This document shows positions 19,315 to 30,537 of a stretch of DNA of 64,000 bases, in pieces (positions within the stretch are counted from its first letter, which is position 1; each line of letters starts with the position of its first letter). A program made the position numbers and the translations under genes. The notes below the pieces were generated by a model, which saw nothing but the letters and a program-made list of their open reading frames with translations, was not told the origin of the DNA and did not search any database. Origin of the DNA: Echria macrotheca (lineage: Eukaryota > Ascomycota > Sordariomycetes > Sordariales > Schizotheciaceae); the NCBI GenBank assembly GCA_030411725.1, contig MU839845.1, positions 186,001 to 250,000 of the forward strand, in the 5' to 3' direction.

Positions 19315-21346
19315 TCAAACAAGCAGCAGACTATCCCTCTCCATGTGGTGGAGGCCCTCGAGCTGTAGCGCATAATCATAATCCTCAAACTTGATCATGG
19401 GCGACAGCACGTCCATAGGCCGCATCGGCGTCTCGAGCCACTCCCACGACGTCTCGTGCTCCACCAACAAGTTGGCAATCGCATCGGCCTGTCGGATCCC
19501 CGTCTCCATGTACAGCGTGCGCAGCCGGTCAATCGAGTACGATTTGACATCATCCGTGCATGCCGACGACATGGCCACAATGTACAGCGGCCACACCACC
19601 GTGCTCGTGGCCGAAGCCAGCAGCATGTACCGGTGGGCTTCGTCCTCGGCGTCCCGGGCTCCCATGACATCGTGGATCGTAAGACCGCAGGGTTGCCCCT
19701 TCAGCTCGGGTGGGCTGTAGCCGGCTGTGCTGACCGAATCGGACCGGGCCGATGGAGACGTCGGCGGGCTGGGTGTTTCTCGGACCTCGACGCTCGAAAT
19801 CGGGGGCGCCGCTGGGTTTAGACTCTCGATGCTGCCGTCGTCAGGGTTCACAAGGCCCAAATGCTGGGGCACACTGGCTATGGTGTCGTGCACGAGACGC
19901 TTCAGCTTCCGCTTGGCCTTGGTAAACTCTTCGGTATATCGGGGTGATGATAGTCTCGACGAAAACGACTGAGACTCTAGGTAGATTTCGGAAAGAATGG
20001 TTTCAAGAATGATGATACGTGTTGTTCGGAGCGAGTTCCAGGCCGTTGCATGCCACAGGGATGGGTAGAGATGACAAAAGCCGTTGAAAACCGCTGGGTG
20101 ATGTCTCGATAGCTTGAATGTACGGTAATGCCACTCTGGGGGCAGTTGCATCAGTAATGATTCATACCGTTCCTCCAGTGATATCAAGGTCTCGACAATG
20201 ACTTCCGGGTCCGTCATAGCCCCCCTCTTGATGTCGTACCGTATCTGGAGGCCCTCAAAAGTCATCGCTGTTATCCACACCGACGGGTCGGTCGGCGAGT
20301 TCGCCTTGTTCATCTCGTGGAAAAGTTGCACAATCGGCTCCGGGACCGGCATGGCTCTTTGGATGCAGCTGATGACCACCCGCTGGCACAACATCGAGAA
20401 CATCCTCTTGCCCGCGCTGGTCTGGAACTGTGCTGGTCCCCGCATCATAGCCAGCGCTGCGGCACCGTTGACGTGCTCCTGAAACGCCTCGATCGTCTTG
20501 GTTCGTGGTATGTTCTCGGTCATCATCTCGAAGACGCCGAGGATCAGGACCGAAAGCATCGTGGTATCCTTGATGGCCTCGGCCGGGTCCGCCAACGCGT
20601 GGTTCATTAATCGGAGCGCCGTCCCGTATGATTTCTGTGCTGCCTCCATCATATCCCTCGACTGAGTCATGATGGCAATCCCCATCAACCCAACTGCAGT
20701 CATACTCGCCAGCACGCCATCCACCTCCCGGTCCCGTGTGGTCGATACGGGCTTCCAGATCTCGTAGAGGAAGTCGAATCTCTGGTGACAGGCCGTCTCC
20801 TCCATGGTAACGTACCGCGAGAAGAAATATGCCGTGCCCCGCTCCTGGCATGTCGGCGCCAGGTTGTAGAGCAGCGCCATTGCCGGCGTCACGGGCCAGC
20901 TGCCGGATTCGGGGGACATGATGCTGTCATCATGGGACCACACCGAGTGCTGTCCTGGGCTACTGGGTGTTTGTGGTCGAGAACGGGGGACGACCAGCGA
21001 CAAGGCCTTACCGCGGGGCTCTGGGGTGAGAGAAAGACGATTCCTGAGATCGGGGGAGGAGTCCGGTTCAATAATAAGGTGCCCTTTCCTCCGGGCCTTG
21101 GCCTTTGCCTTCTTGATAACATGGGAGCTCTCATCGCGGAACATGAGGTCCACGAGATTCCTGTAGCCAGGACATTCTTGTTGTCTCTTCTCGCACTGGC
21201 CGCATCCTGGTTCTCTCTGGTCGCACTGGGTGCGTGTCAACGGACCTAGACTCCTCCAGAGTCACCTGCCCGAAAGGGGGACTTACGCGAATCTTGCGTT
21301 CCCTGCAGTGTGAGCAGCCTTTGCTGGGTTTCCCGCAGTAAACCAT
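19315..21346 (-). CDS. Zn(II)2Cys6 fungal transcription factor
   Basis: Exons 21287-21346 and 19315-21225 join in phase 0 to encode 656 residues. The intron (GTAAGT...CCCAG) falls inside the zinc cluster, as is common. The spliced cluster has Cys11, 14, 21, 28, 31 and 38 with spacing CX2CX6CX6CX2CX6C, the binuclear Gal4-type DNA-binding domain. It is followed by basic residues (KKAKAKARRKGH) that could act as linker and nuclear signal. The rest resembles the fungal-specific regulatory region (Fungal_trans_2-like; family assigned by pattern only), with a Ser/Pro-rich insertion around residues 490-525. Target genes cannot be told from the sequence. The 3.8 kb gene-poor region upstream is long for this window and may hold complex regulation. 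Confidence 0.9.
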
Positions 21347-24300
21347 CGTGGAGCAGCGTCGGAATAAGGATGGCGGGAGGAACAACGGGTCCAAGGGCGC
21401 AGCGCAACTCGCGGGGCCTTCGCCGGGGAGCACCACGGCTCTTTCCAGATGGGGCACAGTTCGGCCCAGGCAGCAAGCAGTCGACCGAGATGAGATGGCG
21501 ATGTCGGACGGTTATCGGAGGAAGGACGAGAGCGAATGACAAGAGACAAACACCAACAAACAGACAGCAACTAAAAAGGAGGCCTATCGATCGGCGAAGC
21601 GCAGTCCTCTTAAACCAAGAGCCAGGGGACGCGAGCATGAATCCCAAGGCCGGAGGCCCCAATACATATCTCAGGCCGCGCTGGTCTGCGTGGAGGACGC
21701 GAGTCGAGATGAAGTCCTCGGCTCCCCTACTAGTGAAGTTGCCCAGGTAGGGCTGTGGCAGCAGCTGCAGCTGCCGGGGTGTTTGGCGAGTAGGGGGGTG
21801 GTCTGTTAGCGATGCAACTCTACATTCTCGACATCTCGACGATACTCAGTCCCGCGGGCCAGTGCTGGCGGGGTTTGTCAGCGATGCTGTCCATAGGAAC
21901 ACAGCCCCCCCTAATCTCGCCGGCCGTGGCCCCTCTGTTACCTCAATACCAGAGCCAGAGGCGCGTCCGCGTCCACGCGAAGCACAGAAATTCCTCACGG
22001 CCGCCGTCAGGGGCAGGCGCCATAGGTAGCGGCTAACCAGCGCAACCCAGCAGTGCAGCTGCGCGAAGGAAAGTGGGGTGGTCCCCAAGGCGGCTTGGGC
22101 AGGAGCATCCCTGCTGCTCATCTGCTGCCCTTTCCCATTTGGGCCACCACTGCGAGGCCCGCTGATTGGCCGGCCCCGTCTGGGGCAGCTTGGCAGTTGA
22201 AACCTAAAATCAAAGGCACCCGACTCCAACGCCCCCCGGCGTGGCTTGCATTCTGACCTTCTGGAAGTTTTCTAGCTCGTCCTGATATCTGCAGTGGCTA
22301 TGCAAGCCCTGGAATGGGCATCTCCAGATCCATCCGATTCGCAACTTGCAAACGCCATCATTCGCCCTCAGGTCCCAGATTCCAGCTTGGCTGCAGAAAG
22401 CCACGCTCCTCGGGGAAGCCATAGTGCGTGTGACGACCAGTATCGAGCCGCAATATCGCCGGCATATGCCTCCCAACGACCACAACCTCAACGCTCTCGA
22501 CTGCCTGATGAGTCGAACGGAAGCGAAGTCTGAAACTTATAGTCAATACTCTGCAGACGGGCATCTCTTGGCACGCCCTACGATGGCAGGGATGAATAAC
22601 GAGTAGAGACCAAATCAGACATGTGACGAACATCGGTAGTTAACTCTTCGACATTGTCATGGTCGTCTTGAGTCTTTCTTTGCCCGGCACGTCATCCACC
22701 GTCGCCACGTCTGACCCGCTGGATCGGGTCAGGACGTACAGCCGCCTATGCAAGGGCACGCGTGCCTAAGACGTGTTGTGTTGACAGGAAGGGCGATGCA
22801 TCTTGAGGGAGTTCCGTAAACGTCGACCGAGCTGGATGCTGTGTCGTTTCACCATGGCGTGTATAAGAGACTCGAGATGTCCGCATTCGGAAAAGTTTTC
22901 CCGCTGTCAATGATTAACCCTGGGGGCGGGACGCGACCCTTGGACCGGCTTGTCCAGCAGCAGCCCAGTCAGGTCCAGCTCCTGCCCCGGATCCTGGCCA
23001 CTCACAGCCCTATGTATATGCTAATACCGCACAGGGCTAGTGGCTGCACCCGTCCAACCACGACAGCCGTGTTAGCGAGAGGCTGCCGGCACAGCCTCGA
23101 GCGCTGCATGCGAGATGAAACCATATCCATCAAGTTGCGGGGCGATTCCGTACTGTTTTTTCAACGAGCCCATGGCGTCAGTCAATATTGGGCACTAGCT
23201 GTGGCTGGTGGAGGGACTCCCAGGGTTAGCGAACGGCATTTGGCGTCTCCACTTTGTCAAGGGACTAAATGCACTGCAATCGTCGACAGATCATGTGTTC
23301 CGATGTCGTACAGGAAAAGCCATGAGCAGATCGAAACATCGACGACCGGATGAATTGCGGAAATCCATGGCCCGAGGCTGTGCACTGCAATGCAGTTGAA
23401 TTCTCCTCACCGCAAAACCAGACCGCTTTTTTTTCTCCCAGCGTCTCGCCATGACATTTTGACGTTGTTGGTTGGGGTGTGTGTGGAATCAATCTCTTGG
23501 TTCAATAAATCCCATGCCGAGACCCAGCTCCCCGATCCGACCAACCCACGTCGCATCCGCGCCCCGAGCGGCCGTTCAGATGCAGTGAAGGCGGCTGGAC
23601 AGGGCAGGACAGGATCCAGCATGTTGTGCTACCGGACCTTTACCGGCGGAGCATCATCAAACCGTCAACCGAAGGGACTTTTGGCCGCGTTGTCTTGTTG
23701 TGATAGGTTCCTCCTGCCGGCCAGCGTCTCTCAGCCGGGGGAACTTGAATGGTGTTGCAGCCCCAGCCGACAACGACAAAGGCTTTGGTCAGCGTAGCCG
23801 AGATTTTGGACGTGGTCGTGGTGGTAGTGGTGGTTCAGCCTCCAAAAGTTCCCCCACTCTCACACCAATGCTGCCGGCCGGAAGACGGGGACAATTCAGG
23901 GGCTTTGCGAGTTTGAGTGAATTGCGTCTCTCCAATTTGGCAGTCGGCGCATGGCACAGCAAAAAGTAAAAAAATGACAGCAAAAAACGCCAACAACAAG
24001 CATTAGTCATGCAAGGAGGAAACTATAACCCAATCCGGGAAGAAATAGAAGAAGGCTTGGAGAGAATCCGGCAGGTCGGGACGTGGACGCGCAGCCCGGG
24101 CCACGTTTGTTTCTTACCTGTCGGGCGGTCATGGAACGACATCCAACCCGTTTCCATGTACTTTCACCCCGCGTTTCTTATTGTCTACACACCGACGACG
24201 AACTCGGGGGGGGACAACCAAATCGGCCGCCCCGAGCCGGATCGTCATGAACCAACATATATGCAGACCTATCTATCTAGGTAGTTACGTGTTCCTCATC

Positions 24301-25179
24301 TCTGCTATCACTGACAAAAATGACAGAACCGATGGTGTAAGTTTGATGGTCCGTTCACGAGATTGTGTAACGTTGTATCCCGTGCTTTTCAACGGTGACC
24401 TTAAAAAAGTTAAGGGGCGTAATAAGGGGCGCACAAGACTAGCTCCAGGAAAGACAAGACAAGCCTTTGTTACTAGCTGGTTTGTTTTACACCACGTGTG
24501 TTGTCCATAAAAATCTTCGCCACCATTGAGGCTGGGACTTGTAAAACCCCGTACCCATCCGTGCCGTAGTATACCACTCTATTTTTGTGATTCCGGCATA
24601 TCGGGTCAGGTGGGTTGCTATTGCGGAACTGCCGAAATGCTTGTTTTCTCTCTCTCTCACCGCCGGCGTGTTTTTTTTCTCTTGGTATTTCGTCGTGTAA
24701 TGGAAACTCCCAGAGCCATGGTCTCGGATGTTGGGAGTCATCGCTGGGGGTCTTCTTACCTGTGCCCAGACTCGTGTTTGGATACACGGGGACGAGGGAA
24801 TGTGTCATTCGGCGGAAGATCCCGAGATGTTGGACCTGAGATTTTATCCAAGAGTTGAGTTGTGACCATGACACCAAGAAAGTTGAAGATCCAGAAGATC
24901 ACTGAATTGTGAGTTTTACACCAGATAACCAGATAGTTGATAGCTAGAAACATAAGGACCGACAAAATTTTATAGCAATGCAATTGTTCAAATTACATTC
25001 CCTCAAGGTAGAAAGTGGCGTCGATGCCAAGACCGGCCGGTAAGGTGAGTCCACGGTGAGACCCCTAAATCAAGGTGAGCCAAGGTGAACCGAACCCCTC
25101 CAAGCTCTCAAGGTGCCCCTCCATCCAAAACTTTTCGATGTGAGTCTCGACAACACCAACACACCTTTCACCTCCCAAA
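21347..25179. other. 3.8 kb gene-poor region
   Basis: Divergent interval between the Zn-cluster regulator and KTI12. Only short overlapping frames without family resemblance occur, and I found no phase-consistent multi-exon model. It may contain long leaders or a non-coding RNA, but nothing visible proves this. Confidence 0.45.
25042..25114 (+). repeat. AAGGTGA repeat cluster upstream of KTI12
   Basis: AAGGTGAG or close variants occur at 25042-25049, 25053-25060, 25072-25079 and 25082-25088, with a partial copy near 25109. All lie 65-140 bp before the KTI12 start. They could be transcription-factor sites or a decayed microsatellite. Confidence 0.5.
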
Positions 25180-26353
25180 ATGCCAGTAAGCTCACCTCCT
25201 CACTCCCTCCAACCATCCCACTATCAAAATACTAACCCTGAAAAAGCTAATCATAATAACCGGCCTCCCAACCTCGGGCAAAACCACGCGCGCCCGCCAA
25301 CTGCACGCCTATCTCGCCGACCGAATCGCCTCTTCCCCCCAGAACCCTCCCTACCGCCTGCATCTGATATCAGACCAAACCCAAGACATTTCCCGGACCG
25401 TATACGACCTGTCTCCAACCGAGCTCCCAGCGCACGTCCGCTCCGCCAACGCCTCGGAAAAGGACGCGCGCGCGGCCCTCTACGGCGCCGTCAAGCGCGT
25501 TCTGTCCCCGCGGGACGTGGTCATCCTCGACGGGCTCAACTATATCAAGGGGTGGCGGTACCAGCTGTACTGCGAGGCCAAGAACGCGCGGACGCCGCAC
25601 TGCGTGGTGCAGGTCGGCTGTTCGGTTGAGCAAGCGCGGCAGGTGAACGAGGCGAGGCTTGCCAGACGGGCTGCTGGCACCACTTCCCAAAGCACCTCAA
25701 CACCACCGGCACCAGCTGATACCGCCTCCTCATCACCAACCGATGACACCGAAAACGGGGGTGCCACGATGGCCACCGAACCGCCAACTGACACCAAAAC
25801 CGAGACCAACCCCCAACCAGAAAGCGACGAAAATGACAACGAAGACCCCTACACCCCCTCAAACTGGGAAAACCTAGTCTACCGCTACGAAGAGCCCAAC
25901 CCAATGACGCGCTGGGACAGCCCCCTCTTCACGCTGATCTGGACCGACACCCCCTCCCAAATCACCACGACATTTTCACAGATTTGGGACAGCATAGCCG
26001 GCCCAGCCCGCAAGCTCATCCGCCCGAACCAGTCGACGGTACAGCGCGACAAAGACCCCGGCGGCGATTATTTATACGTCCTCGAGCGCGAGACGCACGA
26101 CATCGTCAAGACGATCCTGGAAAAACAATCCGACGACGGGGAGGGAGGAGCCGTGGACGTCGGAGACGGGCTGGTGGTCGAGTTGCCGACGGGACGAAAA
26201 CTGGCGATGCCGCAGCTCATGAGGCTCAAGCGGGCGTTTGTCGCGCTCAACCGGGGCGGGATTGGATTGGAAGCGGTGGGGAAGCTGGATGTCAGGCGGC
26301 TGAGGGAAAGTTTTGTGGGGTATTTGAATGATGCTTTTGAGAAGGATGGGTAA
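25180..26353 (+). CDS. KTI12: KTI12-type Elongator regulator (P-loop)
   Basis: Exons 25180-25185 and 25247-26353 encode 370 residues. The first coding exon is just Met-Pro, followed by a 61-nt intron (GTAAGC...AAAAAG, with an ACTAAC branch site). The product then reads LIIITGLPTSGKTT, with the Walker A P-loop at residues 8-15, followed by VVILDGLNYIKGWRYQLYCEAK, a highly characteristic KTI12/PSTK-family segment. KTI12 binds the Elongator complex and tRNA and supports wobble-uridine (mcm5U) modification; it acts in the cytosol and nucleus. A low-complexity Thr/Pro/acidic insertion (about residues 145-205) is fungal. The conserved YxxPNPMxRWDSPLF block and the C-terminal helical region are present. 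The family call is very secure; the two-codon exon is supported because the P-loop strand must begin right after it. Confidence 0.93.
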
Positions 26354-27220
26354 GGTAGGTAGGTAGAGAGGATGGATTTTTTAAAAAAAGGTCAGAGACA
26401 GAGGATTTAAAAAAGAGGGGTGGGTGGTTAGAGACGTAGATGAGTCGGATAGGATAATACCCAGTTGGTCTAGGAAGACGAATGATACCCGCTGAAGAAA
26501 GAGGAATGTTCAAAATATCACACTACACCCGGGGGTTAGGTTGGGAGGGAAGGGTCATCCAGGGGATAAGCCATGTGGCATACATTGGTAGAGAGAGGAT
26601 AACCAACTACGGTGCATTTAGACACCTGACATCTCCCTAGGTAGATAGATGGCAGTATCCCCGCGGTATCTGTCGACCTCATATCCGTCGAGTTGCAGGC
26701 CGAGGAAGGGGAGAAAGGGTAATTTCCTCATTTCCTGTCTAATCAAAGGACGTGACCCGATCCAACTCCAACACTCGAGCTCACGAAATACATGTATCAC
26801 GGTAGCACCCTCAGTTCCTTACCTACCTAGACCTAGGAGGTTCAAGGCCCAGCACATAGGTTTCTTCTTTGTGGACCGATTCTGCCTGGCACTTCTACAC
26901 TTCTAGATTAGCGAGGCTGAACTTGTCCCCTATTTTAGGCTGGCCTACTCCCTCACAATATCAACACCAAGCACTTGCAATAAAAGCGGACAGACCGAGA
27001 CATCAAACTCGTAAGCACTAGTGTACAGTATATTCAATGTCTACCTTCAACCCACATCAAAGTCCGCTCACTCCTAGTCACACCAAACCATCAACGCCGT
27101 ACCCATGTCACTTTTTGTCTCAAGGATAACCAGACCGCGACAAAAGCCTCAAAAACCAATACCACACAGGCAACACTTCGAAACTGGATACGATACACGG
27201 CGCCGCTTCATCTCAAACGC
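26354..27220. other. Intergenic, convergent 3' ends
   Basis: 3' regions of KTI12 and SEC63, with GGTAGGTAGGTAG near 26350 and ACCTACCTAGACCTAGG near 26820. No gene is supported. Confidence 0.6.
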
Positions 27221-29386
27221 CTAGTTATCCTCTACCTCCGTGTCCGTATTGGTGTCGCTCGTGTCGTCCTCGCTCTCCTCTGTCCCGCTCTCGTCATCCG
27301 ATTCTGACTGCTCTTTCCTCTTCTTGGGCTTCGGCGGCGCTCCGCCCTTGGCCGCATTCATGATGCCAGCAATCGAGTCTGCACTCTTGTTAGTCTCTTC
27401 ATTCTCATTGTGATCGACAGAAAACATACCCTCATCAGGCTCGCTGATCTCCTCCTCGTCCGTCATCTCCTGCGCCTTGCTCGCCTCTTCCACAATCAGG
27501 GTCACCTCCATCTTGGTGTCGAATCCAACATAACTGTCACACACTACATGCATAACAAACGTGTAGTGGCCAGCCTGTGGTGGCGCTTGGAACTGCGCCT
27601 TGAGAGTCTGCATCGCAAACGTCGGTGTCTTGCCGTCGGCCTCAAATATCGGCCGGTCAAACTGGGCAAAGGTAAAGGGTGGCACCGCTACCCGCCCCTG
27701 CTTAGAATCGGTGAGGAAGACGTGCCACCTCGGGCTGTGATCCCGCGCCAGATAGGGGGCTGCCGCAAGAGGCGGGAAGATTGGCTCGCCCTCGGTAGCT
27801 TCGTAGATAGGCTTGCCCTTCTCGTCCTTGCCAATCTGCTTCTTGGTCTTCCGGCCCAGGATGGCATCCAAATCATCCTCGGCCGCATCGATATCCTCGA
27901 GGTCAATCTCATTTACCTCCGGTACCTTCTCGCTGCCTGGAGGAACAAAACGACCCTTGACTACCAGAGTAACAAGCGAGGAGGGGATGATGTACTTCTC
28001 GCCGGTAACCTTGAAGAACGCCTTGGCAACGCGGAGATATGGCAGTTGCTTGGCCACGCTGACCGCCTCCTTGTACTGCTGCTCCGTAAGAAGTCCCTTG
28101 CCGACAGCGAGGCTGCGTCGCTTGGCGTCCGGTCGATCCATGAAACCCTGCACGGTGGTGCGTACCCTTGAGTCGCCCTCGATGGCCTTGACAATCTTGG
28201 GGGTGAAGTAGGGGAGTTGGAGGAGGGGCGAGGCCTTGGGGGGGAGTGCTTGGATAAGGAGTTGGCTGGCGTAGTAGGAGCCCAGGAGAGGTGCCGTATT
28301 CATGTAGGCTAGCGAGATGGCCGTGAAGGCTTTGTTCAGGGCTTCGGCGATGGGGGCAACCTCGAACTTGGCCTTGTTCAGCACCGGGTCGTCCAGCTCG
28401 ATGCGCCCAAGGTAAGCCCAGAGAAGCGCGAGGGCGGTTCTACGCGGGCCGTTATCCAGATTTTCCAGCTTCTCCTTGTCCTTGAGAGACAGCCCTGCTG
28501 CAATTGGTGAAAACTCGCCCTCGGCAAGAACCCTCGACTCGATCTTGGAGAGGTTTGCTTCGATCTTGTCCCCTTTGAGCAGTTCCTCAAACTCCTTGCC
28601 GGTGCTAAGTGCTGACACAATACCTCCCTCATCGATGTCATCCTTGTATTCGAGGAAAAGACGGTTGGCACTCTCCATGAGGACGCCCTCTTTCGACCTC
28701 CTCAGTGTCCCGTACCACCACGAACCAACAAGATATGGCAGGAGGACACCAAACAGAATGGAATAGAGGAGGACAACGTATTTCCCGTTGCCGTCCGAGA
28801 CAATGATCTTGGGCAGACCAATGTTGATGCTGAACCCTTGCTTTCCATCAGGGTTGCCGTACTGGATATAGTTGTTCCGAACATCCTCATCAGTGAGCGC
28901 CTGGTAGGCCTTGGAGATCTCGACGTAGCGCGCGTTAAGATCGTCTAGCGTCTCGTTCTTGGCCGCATCGGGCTTGGCCTTGTCGGGATGGAACTTGAGT
29001 GACAGCCTCTTGTATTTGCTCTTGATCTCTTTCTCGGTTGCCGACTCGGAGATGCCCAGGATGTCGTAGGGATTCCACAGCTTCAAGCTGGGCGCCTCGG
29101 TGATCTTGATGAGGTAGAGCATGTAGCCCATGGTGGCCCAGCCGCCGAGCACCATGAGCATCAGCCAGACCTTGCGGTTCTTCCGCTTCTCCCTCTTGCG
29201 CAGTGAGTCTACTACGTCGGCGTGTTCGTGCTTGTAGTTTGTCTGGATGCGCTTGAAGGCGGCGGCTGGGTCGCGCGAGCGGTTGACGAGGGAGAAGGTG
29301 AGCGGGACCGTGACGATGAGGGCGAGGGTAAAGACGAAGAAGGGCCATAGGTGGCCCTCCTCGTCGTAGGCATAGTCGGTGCTCAT
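27221..29386 (-). CDS. SEC63: SEC63-type ER translocon J-protein
   Basis: Proposed exons 27430-29386 and 27221-27378 give 704 residues. The 51-nt segment between them is open in frame but has a GTATGT donor, an ACTAAC branch site and a GCAG acceptor. Its removal restores an acidic PDEDSIAG junction that looks like family sequence. The protein has TM helices near 13-34, 73-93 and 203-225. A lumenal J domain lies at 104-177 with HPD at 133-135, a large cytosolic Brl region at about 250-640, and a very acidic C-terminus. SEC63 couples lumenal BiP to the Sec61 translocon for post-translational import. Retention of the intron would add 17 residues (unspliced length 721). Confidence 0.95.
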   Translation of the reverse strand: MSTDYAYDEEGHLWPFFVFTLALIVTVPLTFSLVNRSRDPAAAFKRIQTNYKHEHADVVDSLRKREKRKNRKVWLMLMVLGGWATMGYMLYLIKITEAPSLKLWNPYDILGISESATEKEIKSKYKRLSLKFHPDKAKPDAAKNETLDDLNARYVEISKAYQALTDEDVRNNYIQYGNPDGKQGFSINIGLPKIIVSDGNGKYVVLLYSILFGVLLPYLVGSWWYGTLRRSKEGVLMESANRLFLEYKDDIDEGGIVSALSTGKEFEELLKGDKIEANLSKIESRVLAEGEFSPIAAGLSLKDKEKLENLDNGPRRTALALLWAYLGRIELDDPVLNKAKFEVAPIAEALNKAFTAISLAYMNTAPLLGSYYASQLLIQALPPKASPLLQLPYFTPKIVKAIEGDSRVRTTVQGFMDRPDAKRRSLAVGKGLLTEQQYKEAVSVAKQLPYLRVAKAFFKVTGEKYIIPSSLVTLVVKGRFVPPGSEKVPEVNEIDLEDIDAAEDDLDAILGRKTKKQIGKDEKGKPIYEATEGEPIFPPLAAAPYLARDHSPRWHVFLTDSKQGRVAVPPFTFAQFDRPIFEADGKTPTFAMQTLKAQFQAPPQAGHYTFVMHVVCDSYVGFDTKMEVTLIVEEASKAQEMTDEEEISEPDEGMFSVDHNENEETNKSADSIAGIMNAAKGGAPPKPKKRKEQSESDDESGTEESEDDTSDTNTDTEVEDN
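27379..27429 (-). other. Phase-neutral 51-nt intron in SEC63
   Basis: On the minus strand GTATGT starts at 27429 and GTGCAG ends at 27379, with ACTAAC about 12 nt before the acceptor. The length is divisible by three and contains no stop, so both spliced and retained forms are translatable. Confidence 0.75.
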
Positions 29387-30537
29387 CGCGGGCAGCCGAT
29401 GCCGGGTGGGCTGGAGTTGTTAGGTCGTCAGGTTGGGACAGAAATGTCGAAACGAGGATGCAGACGGTGGGCGGAGTGTCCAAGTAACACAACGGCCACA
29501 GCAGTTCCCCGGTTGCGTGGTTGCAAAACGAAGGACCTGGAAGAAAAGACCGATCTCAAGTCATCGGTGCAGTGGGAAGTGGACAAAGTCAAGGTCCTGG
29601 GTGTTGTCAAAGAGCGAGACGGCGGCTGGTTGAAATGCAATGTGGCGCCTTTCACAGCGACCGCGCTTTGCCTGCAAGTTGAATCGTGGCCTCCAAAATT
29701 CTTGGAGCTTGGACCACCCCTGCTCTCGGCGGCCAAACCCCGGAATTCAGCCTCCGGTCCGTGCTGCGCCCAGGAGAGCCCCACCGAACCGGGATTTCTC
29801 CAGGGTGCCCCTCCCCGCCCTGTGCTTCGAGTGGGACGCTGACTTTTTGTTTCAACAAACACTTCACCCAAATTCTACACACTACCATCGAGCAACAGAC
29901 GCCAGATATCTTCATTTAACCCTACAGTATTTGATCATCATCTCGTTGAGAATGAGACGCCAACTCCCCATGGAATCTCGCGAAGAGGTATTTGTCTATC
30001 TGTGAACGCAATGCCGAGTGTCTCGGAAGCAACAACGCTCCCAAGCTTTCTCGTCCCTCGTCATATATTATGGTCCATGGTCCAACCCAAACGCCTTTCT
30101 GGATGTGATGTGATGACGCAGTGCCTGACAAAAAAAGAAAATAAACACAACATCGAAGACTTGACCTGATCTCTCTATGCCGAAGAAAAGCCAATCTTCT
30201 TTTGAATGCAGCCTGTAGAATCTTCCCAACTTGCCCCCTAACCTCCAGACGCTACCCTTCTAACGGACCTCATCGTCAAAATGCAAGCGTACACCACCCC
30301 GGCCCCTACTGTGAGCGTTCCTAGCAGGTACGGAGGGAGAAGGACGACAGCAGCAGCCAGAAGAAGCCAGAAGCGACGCAGCTGCTCCACCCACTGATTT
30401 CTGGCCTGGGCGGCCTCGCCTCTCCAAGCGGCTTTGACGTCGTTCCCGTCTGCGTGGGAACGCTCGCGGCGCCGGGTCTCGTGGAAGCCGTCGGCATCGC
30501 TGTCTTCTTCGTCGGCTGTTTCTCCCCCGTCGGGTTG
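29387..30537. other. Intergenic, SEC63 promoter
   Basis: Upstream region of SEC63 and 3' region of the TPR/J-protein gene. Short frames occur but none resembles a gene. Confidence 0.5.

Noticed and set aside
27410..28171. 253-codon frame on the plus strand
   Set aside because: It is antisense to SEC63 and mirrors that gene's codon pattern; no independent motif.
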